From Streptomyces nitrosporeus (GTDB lineage: Bacteria; Actinomycetota; Actinomycetes; Streptomycetales; Streptomycetaceae), in assembly GCF_008704555.1 (NCBI RefSeq), contig NZ_CP023702.1:7517563-7581562 (forward strand): a stretch of DNA of 64,000 bases, read 5' to 3'. How positions within the stretch are numbered: position 1 is the first letter of the stretch; every line of letters starts with the position of its first letter. The position numbers were made by a program, and so were the translations under genes. Shown in pieces: positions 45,715 to 55,241 of the stretch. The notes under the pieces were generated by a model. That model was not told where the DNA came from. It made no database searches and was given only the letters and a program-made list of their open reading frames with translations.

Positions 45715-46417
45715 ACTTTCCGCTGTTTCCTTCCCGTCCGCCGGGTGGCGGGGTGTCCGACGACGAGGGCGGCACCTTGTGACGGTGCTCCCCGCACCGG
45801 GCCCGGCCTCCGGGCCGTTCCCGGGCTGTCCCTTCCGGGTCGGCCCCGGGCTGTCCCGGCCGCGGGCTCGGTCCCGTCGCCCTCGCCGTCGGTTCCATCC
45901 ATGCCGCGTGGCTGGAACCGGCCCGTGACCGCTGCCTCGCCAGCGGCTACATCCTGGCCGGACTCGGCCTCCACGTCGTCTTCGCCGAGTCGAAGCTGGC
46001 CGAGTTCCTGCGAGGGGTGGGGCACTACCCGCGCTGGGGGGTCGTGCACTGAGCTTCTTCGAGATGGCTACCGATCGGGTGATGGCCTGCGCAGCGCAAC
46101 GAACGAGCCCCCGAGCTGTTGATCGAGATGTCTCACGTCTCAACAACACTGCTCGGGGGCCCCGTTGATCATCTATCGTGCCTCACACGACCTGCCGCAT
46201 GCGCTCGTGGAGTGGGTGACCACGCTCGTCGTCACCCTCACAAGTGACGACGTGTACTGGACTTCCCAGGCGGGAGGTGCCGCGTTCATCAGATGCACTG
46301 CCGGGTGAACATCGCCCACTCGACGTGCCGCTCAGCCAGATCTTGTGTCATGTGCCCGATCATCCATGGCGCCACTGACAGAGACCTCAGCGCCCCTCCC
46401 GCGGCGTGCGCAACCGC
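45715..46417. other. Degraded stretch with two gene fragments
   Basis: A plus frame ending at 46051 reads SIHAAWLEPARDRCLASGYI then LAGLGLHVVFAESKLAEFLR; gene-like but unidentified. At 46164 begins an IS5-type fragment annotated separately. The rest is non-coding. Confidence 0.4.
46164..46306 (+). pseudogene. IS5-family transposase N-terminal fragment
   Basis: LIIYRASHDLPHALVEWVTT followed by LVVTLTSDD is the N-terminus of a widespread Streptomyces IS5-type transposase. After about 30 residues the match stops and the frame ends near 46306. Only the first tenth of the gene remains. Confidence 0.6.
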
Positions 46418-46966
46418 TCATCCCGTCGCTGTGGACCTCCAAGCAGCGGTGACGCATCCTTCCTCCCAGTGCCACCAGCCCTCCGCTGCACCGCGTTCCA
46501 GGAGCTTGCGGATACGCGGCAGGTCCGCCTCCGGAGGGACATGCAGCGCCACCATCCGGTACCGCTCGATACCCTCGCCCGTCGTGCCGAGCTTGTGGAA
46601 GATCTCCAGAATGCTCTGCCGGGCAGCGGCCGAGCCCCCGTCCTTCAACACGATCAGCCGGATCGTGCAGTTCTCCGAGGACCGGACCGTCTCTCCAGCC
46701 CAGCAGACGCCTTCATCGTCGATCTCCACCCGGACGATGTCGTCGTTGGCGACGCCACGGACGAACCACGGGGTGTTGTCCAGGCGCACGGTTCCGTCGC
46801 CGAGGTCCACGGCCCACAGGCTCTCGACGCTCGCCGGCGGCCAGCCGTCCTCGTCTGTGTTCATCCGGAAGTGGACCTTCACATGGTCGTCACTGATGTT
46901 CGTCACCGCGCCATCATCCACGTCACATCCATGGGTCCGGAAGGGAGTGCGGACGGAGGATGTCAC
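46418..46966 (-). CDS. DUF4265 protein
   Basis: 182 residues from a GTG at 46966 overlapping the upstream stop (GTGA). Signature: VHFRMNTDEDGWPPASVESL, LDNTPWFVRGVANDDIVRVE, SSENCTIRLIVL. DUF4265 proteins are small and soluble and occur in varied contexts; the function is not known to me. Coupled to a DUF6461 gene. Confidence 0.75.
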   Translation of the reverse strand: MTSSVRTPFRTHGCDVDDGAVTNISDDHVKVHFRMNTDEDGWPPASVESLWAVDLGDGTVRLDNTPWFVRGVANDDIVRVEIDDEGVCWAGETVRSSENCTIRLIVLKDGGSAAARQSILEIFHKLGTTGEGIERYRMVALHVPPEADLPRIRKLLERGAAEGWWHWEEGCVTAAWRSTATG

Positions 46967-47577
46967 CGGATCTGGATGGTGGCGCAGGCGAACGTCGTGT
47001 CCTGGAGCAGTTTCGGAGTGATGGCGACGCCGGTCAGGTGCTCTGCCAGAGCGAACGCTGCTGGCGAGGAGAGATCCGTTTCTGGAGACTCCTCCTCGAA
47101 ATGGAACCCGATCCGCTCCATGACGTCGAGGAGTTCATCGGGTGCAGTGCCCCATCGGTCCTCCGGGAACATGGGGTCGAAGCAGAGGCGCAGGACCTGA
47201 TCCTCCGCCCAGAGGAACGTGCCGACGGCGTTGACGTTGACGAAGTGCGATATCCAGCTCGTCCCAACGGAGGCCGGCAGGACTCGATCTTCGGTGACTC
47301 CGAGGTAGCCGTTGGGCTCGATCAGGAGTGTCCAGGTGCCCACAGTGGTCATGGCGACCAGCCGGCGGTCGCCCTCTTCCAGGTCGTACTGGGCGAAAGC
47401 AGCTTCGACGACTGCAGCTATGCCTTGCAGAGGCACTTCCGATCGTCCTTCGAGCCGGGACATCAGCTCATCAGGCGACAGGCCCCGCACCAGGGTGAAG
47501 CAGTAAGCCTCGGCGATATCTGGAAAGTTGTTCTCGAACCACGCGTAGTCCGCCCCGGTCTTCGTCATACCGCCCAT
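46963..47577 (-). CDS. DUF6461 protein
   Basis: 204 residues. ATG 47577 is preferred because AGGAG lies five bases upstream; ATGs at 47592 and 47568 are alternatives. AYCFTLVRGLSPDELMSRLE is the DUF6461 signature, followed by VAMTTVGTWTLLIEPNGYLG and SWISHFVNVNAVGTFLWAED. Such proteins are frequent in multicopy families of Streptomyces. First gene of a two-gene operon. Confidence 0.75.
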   Translation of the reverse strand: MGGMTKTGADYAWFENNFPDIAEAYCFTLVRGLSPDELMSRLEGRSEVPLQGIAAVVEAAFAQYDLEEGDRRLVAMTTVGTWTLLIEPNGYLGVTEDRVLPASVGTSWISHFVNVNAVGTFLWAEDQVLRLCFDPMFPEDRWGTAPDELLDVMERIGFHFEEESPETDLSSPAAFALAEHLTGVAITPKLLQDTTFACATIQIR

Positions 47578-47702
47578 CCTTGCTCCTGGCACTGACAGTG
47601 GAAGGACGCCGTGGCCGTCAACGCGAATCGGAAGTCACATCCACCAACTCGGGAAGCGATCTCGTCCCGGGACTCTGCGGCTGCTGATGCTCCTATCGGC
47701 TG

Positions 47703-48545
47703 TCAAGCGGCGGTGGGCCAGTCGCGGTAGGTGTTGGCGAGGTCGTCGTCTCGACGGATTCCGCGTTCGAGGGTGGAGATCGTGGCGAGCCAGACGCCGA
47801 AGTGGCGGGCCGCTGCGGTGAGGGTGATGTTCTTCGACTGCCGCAGGGGCCGCAGGCCGACGATGCCTGGGATGGTGACGGTAGTGGTCAGGCAGCGGAA
47901 CATCTCCCGGGTGATGGCTCGTTTCAGCAGCCGGATGATCTCCTTCTTGGTTCGGCCGGCGGCAGTCTGCCGTGCCACGTAGTCGCGGGTGCGGGGATCG
48001 CTGGACATGCGGACCAGGGCGATGCGGTGGAGGGCGGCGTTGGCCGCCCGGTCGCCGCCTCGCGAGAGGCGGTGCCGGTTCGTGGGGCAGCTGGAGGCGG
48101 GGACGGGGGCGGCTTTGCAGAGGGCGGCGAAGGACGCCTCGGTCCGCAGGCGTTCGGGATTGCCTCCGGCCGTGACCAGCAGCTGGGAGGCGGTGTCGGG
48201 GCCAACGCCGTAAGCGGCCCGCAGTCCGGGGTTGTCGGCCGTGACCTCGCCGTCGAGGGCCCGGGTCAGGGCCTGATGCTCGGCCGTGACTTCCTTGACG
48301 CGCCGGGCGAGGCTCTTCATCGCGGTGTGGACCGCGGTGTGGGCCGCGTCTTTGGCCGGTCGCAGCCGGGCCAGGGCGTCGGTCCGGTCGGCACTCTTGA
48401 GCTGCCCGAATTTGGCACGGATGCTCTCGGGCGCGGTGACGAGGATGTGGGTGATCTGGTTGAGGGCGGCGGTGCGGGCCTTGACGGCGGAGCGGGCGGC
48501 GCGGGTGAAGCCGGCCCCGTAGGAGGCGGTGCCTTCCACCGGTTT
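47703..48545 (-). pseudogene. IS110-family transposase remnant with C-terminal HTH
   Basis: The conserved C-terminal transposase_20 part is intact (GVGPDTASQLLVTAGGNPER, ASSCPTNRHRLSRGGDRAAN, SDPRTRDYVARQTAAGRTKK). It ends in an XRE-like helix-turn-helix (AARHFGVWLATISTLERGIR) seen in some Streptomyces IS110 proteins. The N-terminal catalytic domain is missing: only EGTASYGAGFTR is left, joined directly to ARSAVKARTAALNQ. It abuts the IS5 remnant at about 48545. Confidence 0.75.
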
Positions 48546-49176
48546 GAGCCCTGCGCCCGGACCAGCCGGCGGTACTTGTCGTGGTCATAGCCGCGGTCGC
48601 CGAGCAGGACGTCGGGCCTTCGACGGGGTCGTCCCACGAGTCCCGGGACCGACGGGATCTTGGCGAGCAGGGGCATCAGCTGGGTAACATCATTGCGGTT
48701 TCCGCCAGTCAGGGACACCGCGAGCGGGATGCCCTGTCCGTCGACGAGGATGTGCTTGCTACCCGGCCGTGCGCGATCGACCGGGCCGGGACCGCTTCTG
48801 GGCCGCGCCGAGCGGCCCGGACGCGGGAAGAGTCGATCAACGCCCGCGACCGGTCGAGCTGTTTCGCCGCCCGCAACCGGGCCAGCAGCACGACGTGCAG
48901 TCCGTCCCAGACGCCGGCCTCGTTCCAGGCAGCGAGCCGACGCCGGCACGTCATGCCTGAACCGAAGCCCAGTTCCTGCGGCAGGTACTCCCACCGGGTC
49001 CCGGTATGCGGCACGAACAGGATCCCGCGCAACACCCGACGGTCAGGAACTCTTGGCCGACCGGGCACCATTTTCGACGCCGGCACAGGCAACAACGGCT
49101 CGACCAGCGACCACAGTTCATCCGAGACGATCCACGGACGCGACTCTCTCTTCCCCACGAACAGCCCAACGAGCAT
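48546..49176 (-). pseudogene. IS5-family transposase, frameshifted and truncated
   Basis: From 49176: SDELWSLVEPLLPVPASKMV, GRPRVPDRRVLRGILFVPHT, TRWEYLPQELGFGSGMTCRR, LIDSSRVRAARRG. After a frame change near 48790: DRARPGSKHILVDGQGIPLA, SLTGGNRNDVTQLMPLL, DVLLGDRGYDHDKYRRLVRA. The frame then runs straight into IS110 sequence, so the last catalytic Glu region was lost at the junction. Confidence 0.75.
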
Positions 49177-49271
49177 CCAAGCCGACAGTCACATCATCTG
49201 ATTCTTCTGTTAGGACCTGTAACTCCGTTTAATGTCGCCGGTGTTGCAGGCAGGCTCCAAGGGGAGAGCTC

Positions 49272-50021
49272 ATGGTTGGTTGGTGGCGAAAGAAGTCCGC
49301 GCTGGAGAAGGACGCGCCGGTGATGGGTGCGCCTGAGTTCTTGTCGGGGTCGGCGCGCGGGACGCTGCCTGCGCACATGGACGGGCCTGGCGGCCGGCGG
49401 GCGGTGGCGCTCGTCGTGCACGACGACGGGGTGGTGCTGACCGTTGGCGATGTGCGCCGCACCTACGTGTGGTCGGAGGTCGCCCATGTGTGGCACGCCA
49501 ACGACATGGACGGTGAAGCGGACGACGGTTTGGTGATCACGGAGTGGCGGCACGAATTGCTGCTGGAGTTCACCGACGGCACGGTCGTGAACTCACTGCT
49601 GGCCGACTCGCCCGTCGTCACGCCGGAGTCCGCATTCCGCACCGGCCGGTTGTCGTCCTCGCCGCCCTCTGTCATCGCGCCGCTGATGCAACGCGTCATT
49701 GCCCCGGTGACCGAACTGCATCTCGCCAGGGCGAAGGCGACACTCGCAGGCGGCGGTCAGGTGGAGTTCGGCCCACTTACCGCCATGGCGGACGGGCTGC
49801 ACCATGGCGACAAGAAGATCCCTTGGCACACCATCACCTCATGCCGCTACGGCTTCGTTATCTTCCACGAGGACGAGGACGAGCTGGGCGCGATGCTCCG
49901 CATGGAATACGCGGTCGATGGCGGCGCGCACGGATTCCCGTTCGCCTGGCTGCGGATCCCGGCGCTCGACGTCCCGGACCTGGATGTCCTGGTGCGGCTC
50001 GTCGACGAGAACCGCTCCTGA
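49272..50021 (+). CDS. Hypothetical protein, two-part beta-rich
   Basis: 249 residues from ATG 49272 (GGGGAGAG upstream). The N-terminal half has alternating beta-like motifs (AVALVVHDDGVVLTVGDVRR). The C-terminal half (QVEFGPLTAMADGLHHGDKK then IPWHTITSCRYGFVIFH) resembles PH-like/DUF6585-type domains. No catalytic residues or membrane helices. The family is not certain. Confidence 0.6.
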   Translation: MVGWWRKKSALEKDAPVMGAPEFLSGSARGTLPAHMDGPGGRRAVALVVHDDGVVLTVGDVRRTYVWSEVAHVWHANDMDGEADDGLVITEWRHELLLEFTDGTVVNSLLADSPVVTPESAFRTGRLSSSPPSVIAPLMQRVIAPVTELHLARAKATLAGGGQVEFGPLTAMADGLHHGDKKIPWHTITSCRYGFVIFHEDEDELGAMLRMEYAVDGGAHGFPFAWLRIPALDVPDLDVLVRLVDENRS

Positions 50022-50520
50022 GCAGCGACCGGGCACCGACGCGTACGGCCAGGAGCTGGCCCGCATCAGCCAGAACGAGAGCGAGGCCATGGCGGCGCGC
50101 GGTTCACGGTCTTCCAGGACCTGGCCGCCGTCGGCATCGGACACGACCAGGCAGACGACGTCGCGTCGAAGCTGGAGGCCGGGGTGGCGGCCGGCGCTCC
50201 CCGCCTGGGCCCCCGGGAGCAGCGCCCCGCACTGGTCCGAGCTCTGCTTCCGTCCCGGTCTCTGTGGGCCGGTCCGACGTGTTGCGCGAGCTCGTCCGGG
50301 CCCGCGCGCAGCTCCGCGAGACAGCGGCGGCGCTGGTCCGCGTGGCTGCCCGTCACACCACTGTCCCCGAACCGGTTCCCGACCGTGTCGATGACGTCGT
50401 CGGGGACCAGAGCGCTGCGCGACGTCCGGCTGTGGTCCTTCCCCGGGTTCGAGAGCGCCATCACCGCGTGCCTGGCCTCGGCCTCGCTGACCGGCCCGCC
50501 GTGCAGGAGCTGACCGCCGT
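50022..50520. other. Degraded coding region
   Basis: Two pieces read like Streptomyces proteins but not in one frame: ELARISQNESEAMAAR joined to FTVFQDLAAVGIGHDQADDV, and RELVRARAQLRETAAALVRV then ALRDVRLWSFPGFESAITAC. They may be one or two dead small genes. No function recognised. Confidence 0.4.
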
Positions 50521-50830
50521 ATGGTGGCCCTGCGCGCCCTGGCCCTTGATGACGTCCCCGTCTTCACCCGCGTCTGCAGCGGGGTATCCGTCCGGTACAC
50601 CACCGGCACGTCCCTCACCTTCGAACAGGCCCACGAGAAGGTCCGCGTGGCCTTCGCCCGAGCCGTTCGAAGCCCCAGCGCGCAGTGGAGCCGGGACGGC
50701 TTCCATGAGGACGGCCTGATCTGCCTGCGCCGACGCACCCGGCCTTGGGCGCCTTCGGCTACCTCCTCCAGGACGGCAGCTGGGGCAACGGCTACGCCAC
50801 CCGGGCCGCTCGGGGCCGAGGCCGCCGAAA
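50521..50830 (+). pseudogene. GNAT acetyltransferase remnant
   Basis: RALALDDVPVFTRVCSGVSV and YTTGTSLTFEQAHEKVRVAF start a RimJ/RimL-type acetyltransferase. In another frame (from 50745) MGAFGYLLQDGSWGNGYATR gives the acetyl-CoA-binding region. The second half is missing and the frame is broken at least once near 50710-50740. Confidence 0.55.
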
Positions 50831-50979
50831 GGGGGGCGGCGGGGGCACGGCGTGGCTGCCGGCCGCGCATCCGCACTGCCCGGCCGACCACCCTTTTCTG
50901 CCCTCCGGTTCCTGGCCTCGTGATCGTTCACCGCGTATGCAGGAAGGGTCGCCCCTTCTCCCTAGGTAAGGCTCCCCTT

Positions 50980-52935
50980 TTGCGCACCCAAGACAACGAC
51001 CGGACCACACGGGACGAGTCCGCCCGCACCGCGCCCCGCGCCCCCGCGGTGGAGGGCGGGGCGCCGCCCGTCGACCTCATGGCTTTGCAGGCCGGTGCCG
51101 GGAACGCGGCCGTGGTCCAGATGCTGAGCAGGGCCGGCCACCCCGGGGCCCGCGAGCAGCACCGGCACTCCGCCGGCTGCAGCCACCCGCAGGCCGGGCA
51201 GGCGGCGCCCGCGGTGCAGCGCTCCGCCGTCCACGCGGTGCTGCGCGGGCCCGGCCGTCCCCTGGACGACACCACCCGCGCCGACATGGAGGCTCGGCTC
51301 GGCGCCGACTTTTCCGACGTCCGCATCCACGCCGACAGCGCGGCCAGGGCCTCGGCGGCTGAAGTCGGCGCCCGCGCCTACACCAGCGGGAACCACGTCG
51401 TGATCGGGGCGGGCGGCGGGGACGAGCACACCTTGGCACACGAGCTCACCCACGTCATCCAGCAGCGCTCCGGCCCGGTCGCGGGCACCGACAACGGGTC
51501 CGGCCTGAGGGTTTCCGACCCCGCCGACCGCTTCGAGCGCGAGGCGGAGGCCAACGCGACCCGGGTGATGCGCACCCGGCCTCGCGCGGGCGCACCGGTC
51601 CAGCGGGCCGAGGGGCGTGATGCGCCGCGGACCGCGTCGGCGGGGCGGGCCCCGGCCGTGCAGCGGGCGGCCGAGCTCGCCGACCTCGCCGGGGGCGGGA
51701 ACGCCGGCGCCTTCGGGCAGGCAGGCGCCGAGCCCCAGGGGGCGGGCACCGTCGGGATCGTGCCCGCCATGCTCAGCCAGACCCTCAACCTCATGAACAT
51801 CGCCGAGCAGTACGAGAGAGGCTTCGAGGGAGGCACCGCACCGGCGGACCGCTTTGCCCTGGTCATCGGTGTGAACATCCGGATCCGCGACCCGCGGGAC
51901 GCTGTGAACGCGCAGACCCTGTTCACCCAGAAGGCCAACGCCTTCCGCACCGCCTGGGGCAACGACCGGTTCCGGGTCGCGGTCATCGGATTCACCTGGG
52001 CCAACCACGCGAACAACGCCCAGGAGACCAGCCAGCGCACCATCCCCTACGGTGAGATCCGGGACAGGATCATGCGCTCCTCCGAGACGACCGCCATGAT
52101 TGCCGGGTTGCGGGCGGCCGGGCGGGCGCACGTCTACCTTCACACCAGCGACGCCGACACGGCCTCGTTCGAAACCGAGGCGGGACCGCTGTTCTCCGCG
52201 GCCGCCGGGCGCCTGGACACCGGGGAGCTGGACGTGTTCAGCGGCGGCTACACCTCCCCCGCGGACCGAAGGACCGCTGACAACGACGTCCTGATCTGGC
52301 ACGCCAGCCAGGTGGACCTCGCCGTCCGCAGGGCCATGGCCCAGGTGAATCCCGACTTGGTCTACTATCCCGAACCCAACACCTTCGTGAAGGTGCACGA
52401 GCACTACGACGAGCTGGAAGACGGCGTCACCTTCGGCAGCGGGGCCGAGGAAGGCCAGCACCTGATGGACTCGCTGCGCAGGAACCGGTACGACGGGGTG
52501 GCGGGAGACTTCGACCCGCGGTACGCGATCGCCACCGACATGGACCGCGTCGGCCAGAACGTCGGGGGGCACCCCAGGGGCACCCCGGTCACCGATGCCA
52601 CCGTCAAGCAGTTGTTCGCGCTCGCCCAGACCCACGCCAGGCCGCAGGAGTGGACCAAGCGCGTCGAGAAGGCGTACGGCATCACTGATCCCGCCGTGCT
52701 CAACGAGCTGGCAAGGGTCGTCTTCAGCGACGTGACCATGCAGATGCTGTCCCAGTTCCCCGACCCCCTGCCCGCGGACCCCGTCCGCGTCGCTCTCCGA
52801 CCCGATAAAAAACTGCTCAAGGGGATCGACGAAGGAGTCATCAACACCGTGAAGGCCAGCAGGGACACTCTGGTCCGGGCCCTCGTCAACGCCGTACGGG
52901 CACTGCAGGCACGCAACGAGCAGCCGCCTGGGTGA
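50980..52935 (+). CDS. DUF4157 (eCIS core) protein with unassigned C-terminal domain
   Basis: 651 residues if it starts at the TTG at 50980 (AAGG upstream), which matches where relatives begin. Residues 85-165 form the eCIS core domain: RPLDDTTRADMEARLGADFS, VRIHADSAARASAAEVGARA, then TLAHELTHVIQQ with an HExxH motif (H154, E155, H158). Residues 255-650 are a large separate domain: FALVIGVNIRIRDP, RFRVAVIGFTWA, IPYGEIRDRIM, HVYLHTSDADTASFET (DxD at 391-393), GGYTSPADRR, VYYPEPNTFVKVHEHYD. DUF4157 proteins are commonly cargo of extracellular contractile injection systems. The DxD after a Rossmann-like run hints at a GT-A glycosyltransferase fold, but this is unproven. No other injection-system gene lies in the window. 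Confidence 0.75.
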   Translation: MRTQDNDRTTRDESARTAPRAPAVEGGAPPVDLMALQAGAGNAAVVQMLSRAGHPGAREQHRHSAGCSHPQAGQAAPAVQRSAVHAVLRGPGRPLDDTTRADMEARLGADFSDVRIHADSAARASAAEVGARAYTSGNHVVIGAGGGDEHTLAHELTHVIQQRSGPVAGTDNGSGLRVSDPADRFEREAEANATRVMRTRPRAGAPVQRAEGRDAPRTASAGRAPAVQRAAELADLAGGGNAGAFGQAGAEPQGAGTVGIVPAMLSQTLNLMNIAEQYERGFEGGTAPADRFALVIGVNIRIRDPRDAVNAQTLFTQKANAFRTAWGNDRFRVAVIGFTWANHANNAQETSQRTIPYGEIRDRIMRSSETTAMIAGLRAAGRAHVYLHTSDADTASFETEAGPLFSAAAGRLDTGELDVFSGGYTSPADRRTADNDVLIWHASQVDLAVRRAMAQVNPDLVYYPEPNTFVKVHEHYDELEDGVTFGSGAEEGQHLMDSLRRNRYDGVAGDFDPRYAIATDMDRVGQNVGGHPRGTPVTDATVKQLFALAQTHARPQEWTKRVEKAYGITDPAVLNELARVVFSDVTMQMLSQFPDPLPADPVRVALRPDKKLLKGIDEGVINTVKASRDTLVRALVNAVRALQARNEQPPG

Positions 52936-53391
52936 CGTCGCCCCGTCGCAAGTTCAGGAAGATCGCCCGGAATGGTACGAGGAAATGCACCAGCGGCAGC
53001 GCAGAGCGCCTTGCTCCCGCCGCGTCCGGGCCGGGCACAACGTCGCCCGCCTGAAGGGCCGGCGGGCACCGGCCCGTCACCTCGGCCGCCGCGAGCACAT
53101 GAGGGACACGGTTCAGGCCGTTGCGAGTCTGCTGCCGCACCGGCGGGCCGTCGATCCGAGGCCCCGACGACAGCGGTGGGCGCCGGCCTCGCTGCGGAGT
53201 TCTGGGAGTTCGTCGGCGATCGCTCCACGACACCGGGGGTTTCTGTGTGCCGTCGTAGTGCCTGGCTGATGGTTTTCGGGAGGTGTCTGCTGGTCGAATG
53301 TGTCGGGTCCGGTCGTCCATGTTGTTGCCGGGATGGGTATTTCGTGGGTGGTGTGGTGGTGAAGGGGTGGTGCTGTTCAGGTGCGAGTGGT
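52936..53391. other. Intergenic region between convergent genes
   Basis: 456 bp. 53260-53400 is relatively T-rich and repetitive in GTGG/GGTG. No gene or clear hairpin supported. Confidence 0.35.
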
Positions 53392-54408
53392 TCAGGGGCT
53401 TGCCGGGGGTGTGTCGTTCTGGGCGTGGTGGAGCGCGGAGCTGAGGGGGCTGTGCCGGTGGTGGACGTGGCGGCCGTGTCGGGTGCGGTCGAGGAGGCGG
53501 GCCGCGGCGAGGGCGGAGAGGTGCTGGCTGACGGCGGCGGGGGTGACGTTCAGGCGGTGGGCGAGTTCTGTGGTGGTGGCCGGTTCGGCGAGCAGGGCCA
53601 GCAACCGGGCGCGGGGGCGGCCGAGCAGGCATTCCAGGGCATGGGGTGTGGTGGGTTCGTGCCGCTCGGTCAGGAGGGCTGTGCCGCGGGTGGTGTAGAC
53701 GATGTGGGGCGGGGCGTCGCGGCCGAGCATGGTGGAGACGCCGTCGACGAAGCAGCTGGGGGTCAGGAGCAGCCGGCGGCCGTCGATGGGGATGTCGTCG
53801 GTGGTACTGGCCCAGGGGCCTCGCCGGTGGATGCTGAGGATGCCGTTCTGCCAGGTGAGCCGCTCACTGATGCCCGTGAACAGCAGGCCGGCTCCGTGCT
53901 CGGCCAGGATCCGGGCCCGGTGTGCGAGATCGGTTTCGAGGAGTGAGCGGAGGCGGGGCCAGAGGGGCAGCAGGCAGACGTTCCAGTACGACTCCAGCGC
54001 GTCGGCGATGTCGGCCAGGAGCCCGGCCGGATCGTGCAGGCCGGCAGCGAGCCGGGGCGGGACCGGCTCGCCGAGCGGGGCGAAGGTCTGCTCCAGGCCG
54101 GGGCCGAGCAGCGCGGGGTCGGTGGCCCGCAGGGCGGCGAGTTCCGCTCTGATGTCGGGCGCGGGCACGGCGGGGCGCGGGGTGAGGAGATCGGGGACCC
54201 AGTAGCGCCGCCGGGCCACGAGAGCGGTCAGCAGCTCATGGTCGAGCTGTTCGAAGGCCGGTCGGGTATTGGCGAAGGCGTTTTTCATATGGGGCATGCG
54301 GGGGGAGTGAGGTCCCCATATGCGCAGGCTGAGGACGGTCTCCTGCAGAGGGGAGTACGCGAAGGAGGTGGCGGCGAGGTCGGCCAGGCCGAGGCGGAAA
54401 CGAATCAT
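53392..54408 (-). CDS. ArsR-type regulator (DUF5937 class)
   Basis: 338 residues. A long N-terminal DUF5937-type region (MIRFRLGLADLAATSFAYSP, PLQETVLSLR, ILAEHGAGLLFTGISERLTW) is followed by a C-terminal winged helix (LLAEPATTTELAHRLNVTPA, AVSQHLSALAAARLL). Such regulators usually sit divergent to an MFS exporter, as originally here. The intact IS begins 16 bp upstream of its start codon, so the native promoter is cut off. Confidence 0.82.
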   Translation of the reverse strand: MIRFRLGLADLAATSFAYSPLQETVLSLRIWGPHSPRMPHMKNAFANTRPAFEQLDHELLTALVARRRYWVPDLLTPRPAVPAPDIRAELAALRATDPALLGPGLEQTFAPLGEPVPPRLAAGLHDPAGLLADIADALESYWNVCLLPLWPRLRSLLETDLAHRARILAEHGAGLLFTGISERLTWQNGILSIHRRGPWASTTDDIPIDGRRLLLTPSCFVDGVSTMLGRDAPPHIVYTTRGTALLTERHEPTTPHALECLLGRPRARLLALLAEPATTTELAHRLNVTPAAVSQHLSALAAARLLDRTRHGRHVHHRHSPLSSALHHAQNDTPPASP

Positions 54409-54432
54409 TAAGCCCCAGTCTTAGAAGTCATC

Positions 54433-54930
54433 TCATTTGGCGAGTCGGCGGTAGCAGATGAGGGTGCAGGTGATGCTGGTGAAGGCGAGGAAGTGGTCGG
54501 CCTTGTGTTCGTAGCGTCGGTGGAGTCGGCGGAAGCCGGCGAGCCAGGCCATGGTGCGTTCCACGGTCCAGCGGTGGCGGCCCAGCCGTTGGGAGGGCTC
54601 GACTCCCTTGCGTGCGATGCGGTGGGTGATGCCGCGTTCGCGTAGCCATCGCCGCAGGTGGGCGTAGTCGTATCCTTTGTCGGCGTGGAGTTTGGCGGGC
54701 TTGCGCCGTCGCCGGCCGCGGCGTGAGCGGATCGGTGGGATGCCCTTCACGAGGGGTATCAGGGCTTGGCTGTCGTGCAGGTTGGCCCCGGAGATGCCGA
54801 CGGATATGGGCAGACCGGTCCGTTCGGTGATCAGGTGGATCTTCGAGCCGTACTTGCCCCGGTCGACAGGATTCGGACCTGTCAGGTCCCTCTTTTCAGG
54901 GCTCGCATGTTCACCGAGTCGATCGCGCAC
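54433..54930 (-). CDS. IS5-family transposase, ORF B
   Basis: Reading as a continuation of ORF A: RDLTGPNPVDRGKYGSKIHL, SVGISGANLHDSQALIPLVK, KLHADKGYDYAHLRRWL (catalytic Asp), VEPSQRLGRHRWTVERTMAW (catalytic Glu) and AFTSITCTLICYRRLAK. As in other IS427-group elements it is probably made as an ORFA-B fusion by frameshifting near CCTGAAAAGAGG (54890-54901). The ATG at 54930 is only nominal. Confidence 0.8.
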   Translation of the reverse strand: MRDRLGEHASPEKRDLTGPNPVDRGKYGSKIHLITERTGLPISVGISGANLHDSQALIPLVKGIPPIRSRRGRRRRKPAKLHADKGYDYAHLRRWLRERGITHRIARKGVEPSQRLGRHRWTVERTMAWLAGFRRLHRRYEHKADHFLAFTSITCTLICYRRLAK

Positions 54931-55241
54931 CTTGACCAGTCAAGCTCGCCGCGGGCACCGAGTTCGTCGAGGACCAGGCGGTGGAGCCTGGCCCACACCC
55001 TGGCCTTCGACCACTCCGAGAACCGCCGGTGGGCGGTCGCTCCGGACGGGCCGAACGACGCCGAAGGCAGCTGCTGCCAGGTACAACCTGACGTGGCCAC
55101 GAAGACGATCGCCGCCAGCACTTCCCGGTCGCCGTACCGACGCCGACCACCACCCTGCGGCCGCGACGGCGCCTCCGGCACCACCCGCTGGAACAACGCC
55201 CACAACTCGTCCGGCACCAGCCGCTCAACGATCCCCACCAT
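54882..55241 (-). CDS. IS5-family transposase, ORF A
   Basis: 119 residues: MVGIVERLVPDELWALFQRV, YGDREVLAAIVFVATSGCTW, AHRRFSEWSKARVWARLHRL, and the first catalytic Asp in CAIDSVNMRA. The frame stops just after KRGT. ORF B overlaps by 49 bases in the -1 frame, and an AAAAG run at the crossover would allow slippage. Confidence 0.82.
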   Translation of the reverse strand: MVGIVERLVPDELWALFQRVVPEAPSRPQGGGRRRYGDREVLAAIVFVATSGCTWQQLPSASFGPSGATAHRRFSEWSKARVWARLHRLVLDELGARGELDWSRCAIDSVNMRALKRGT

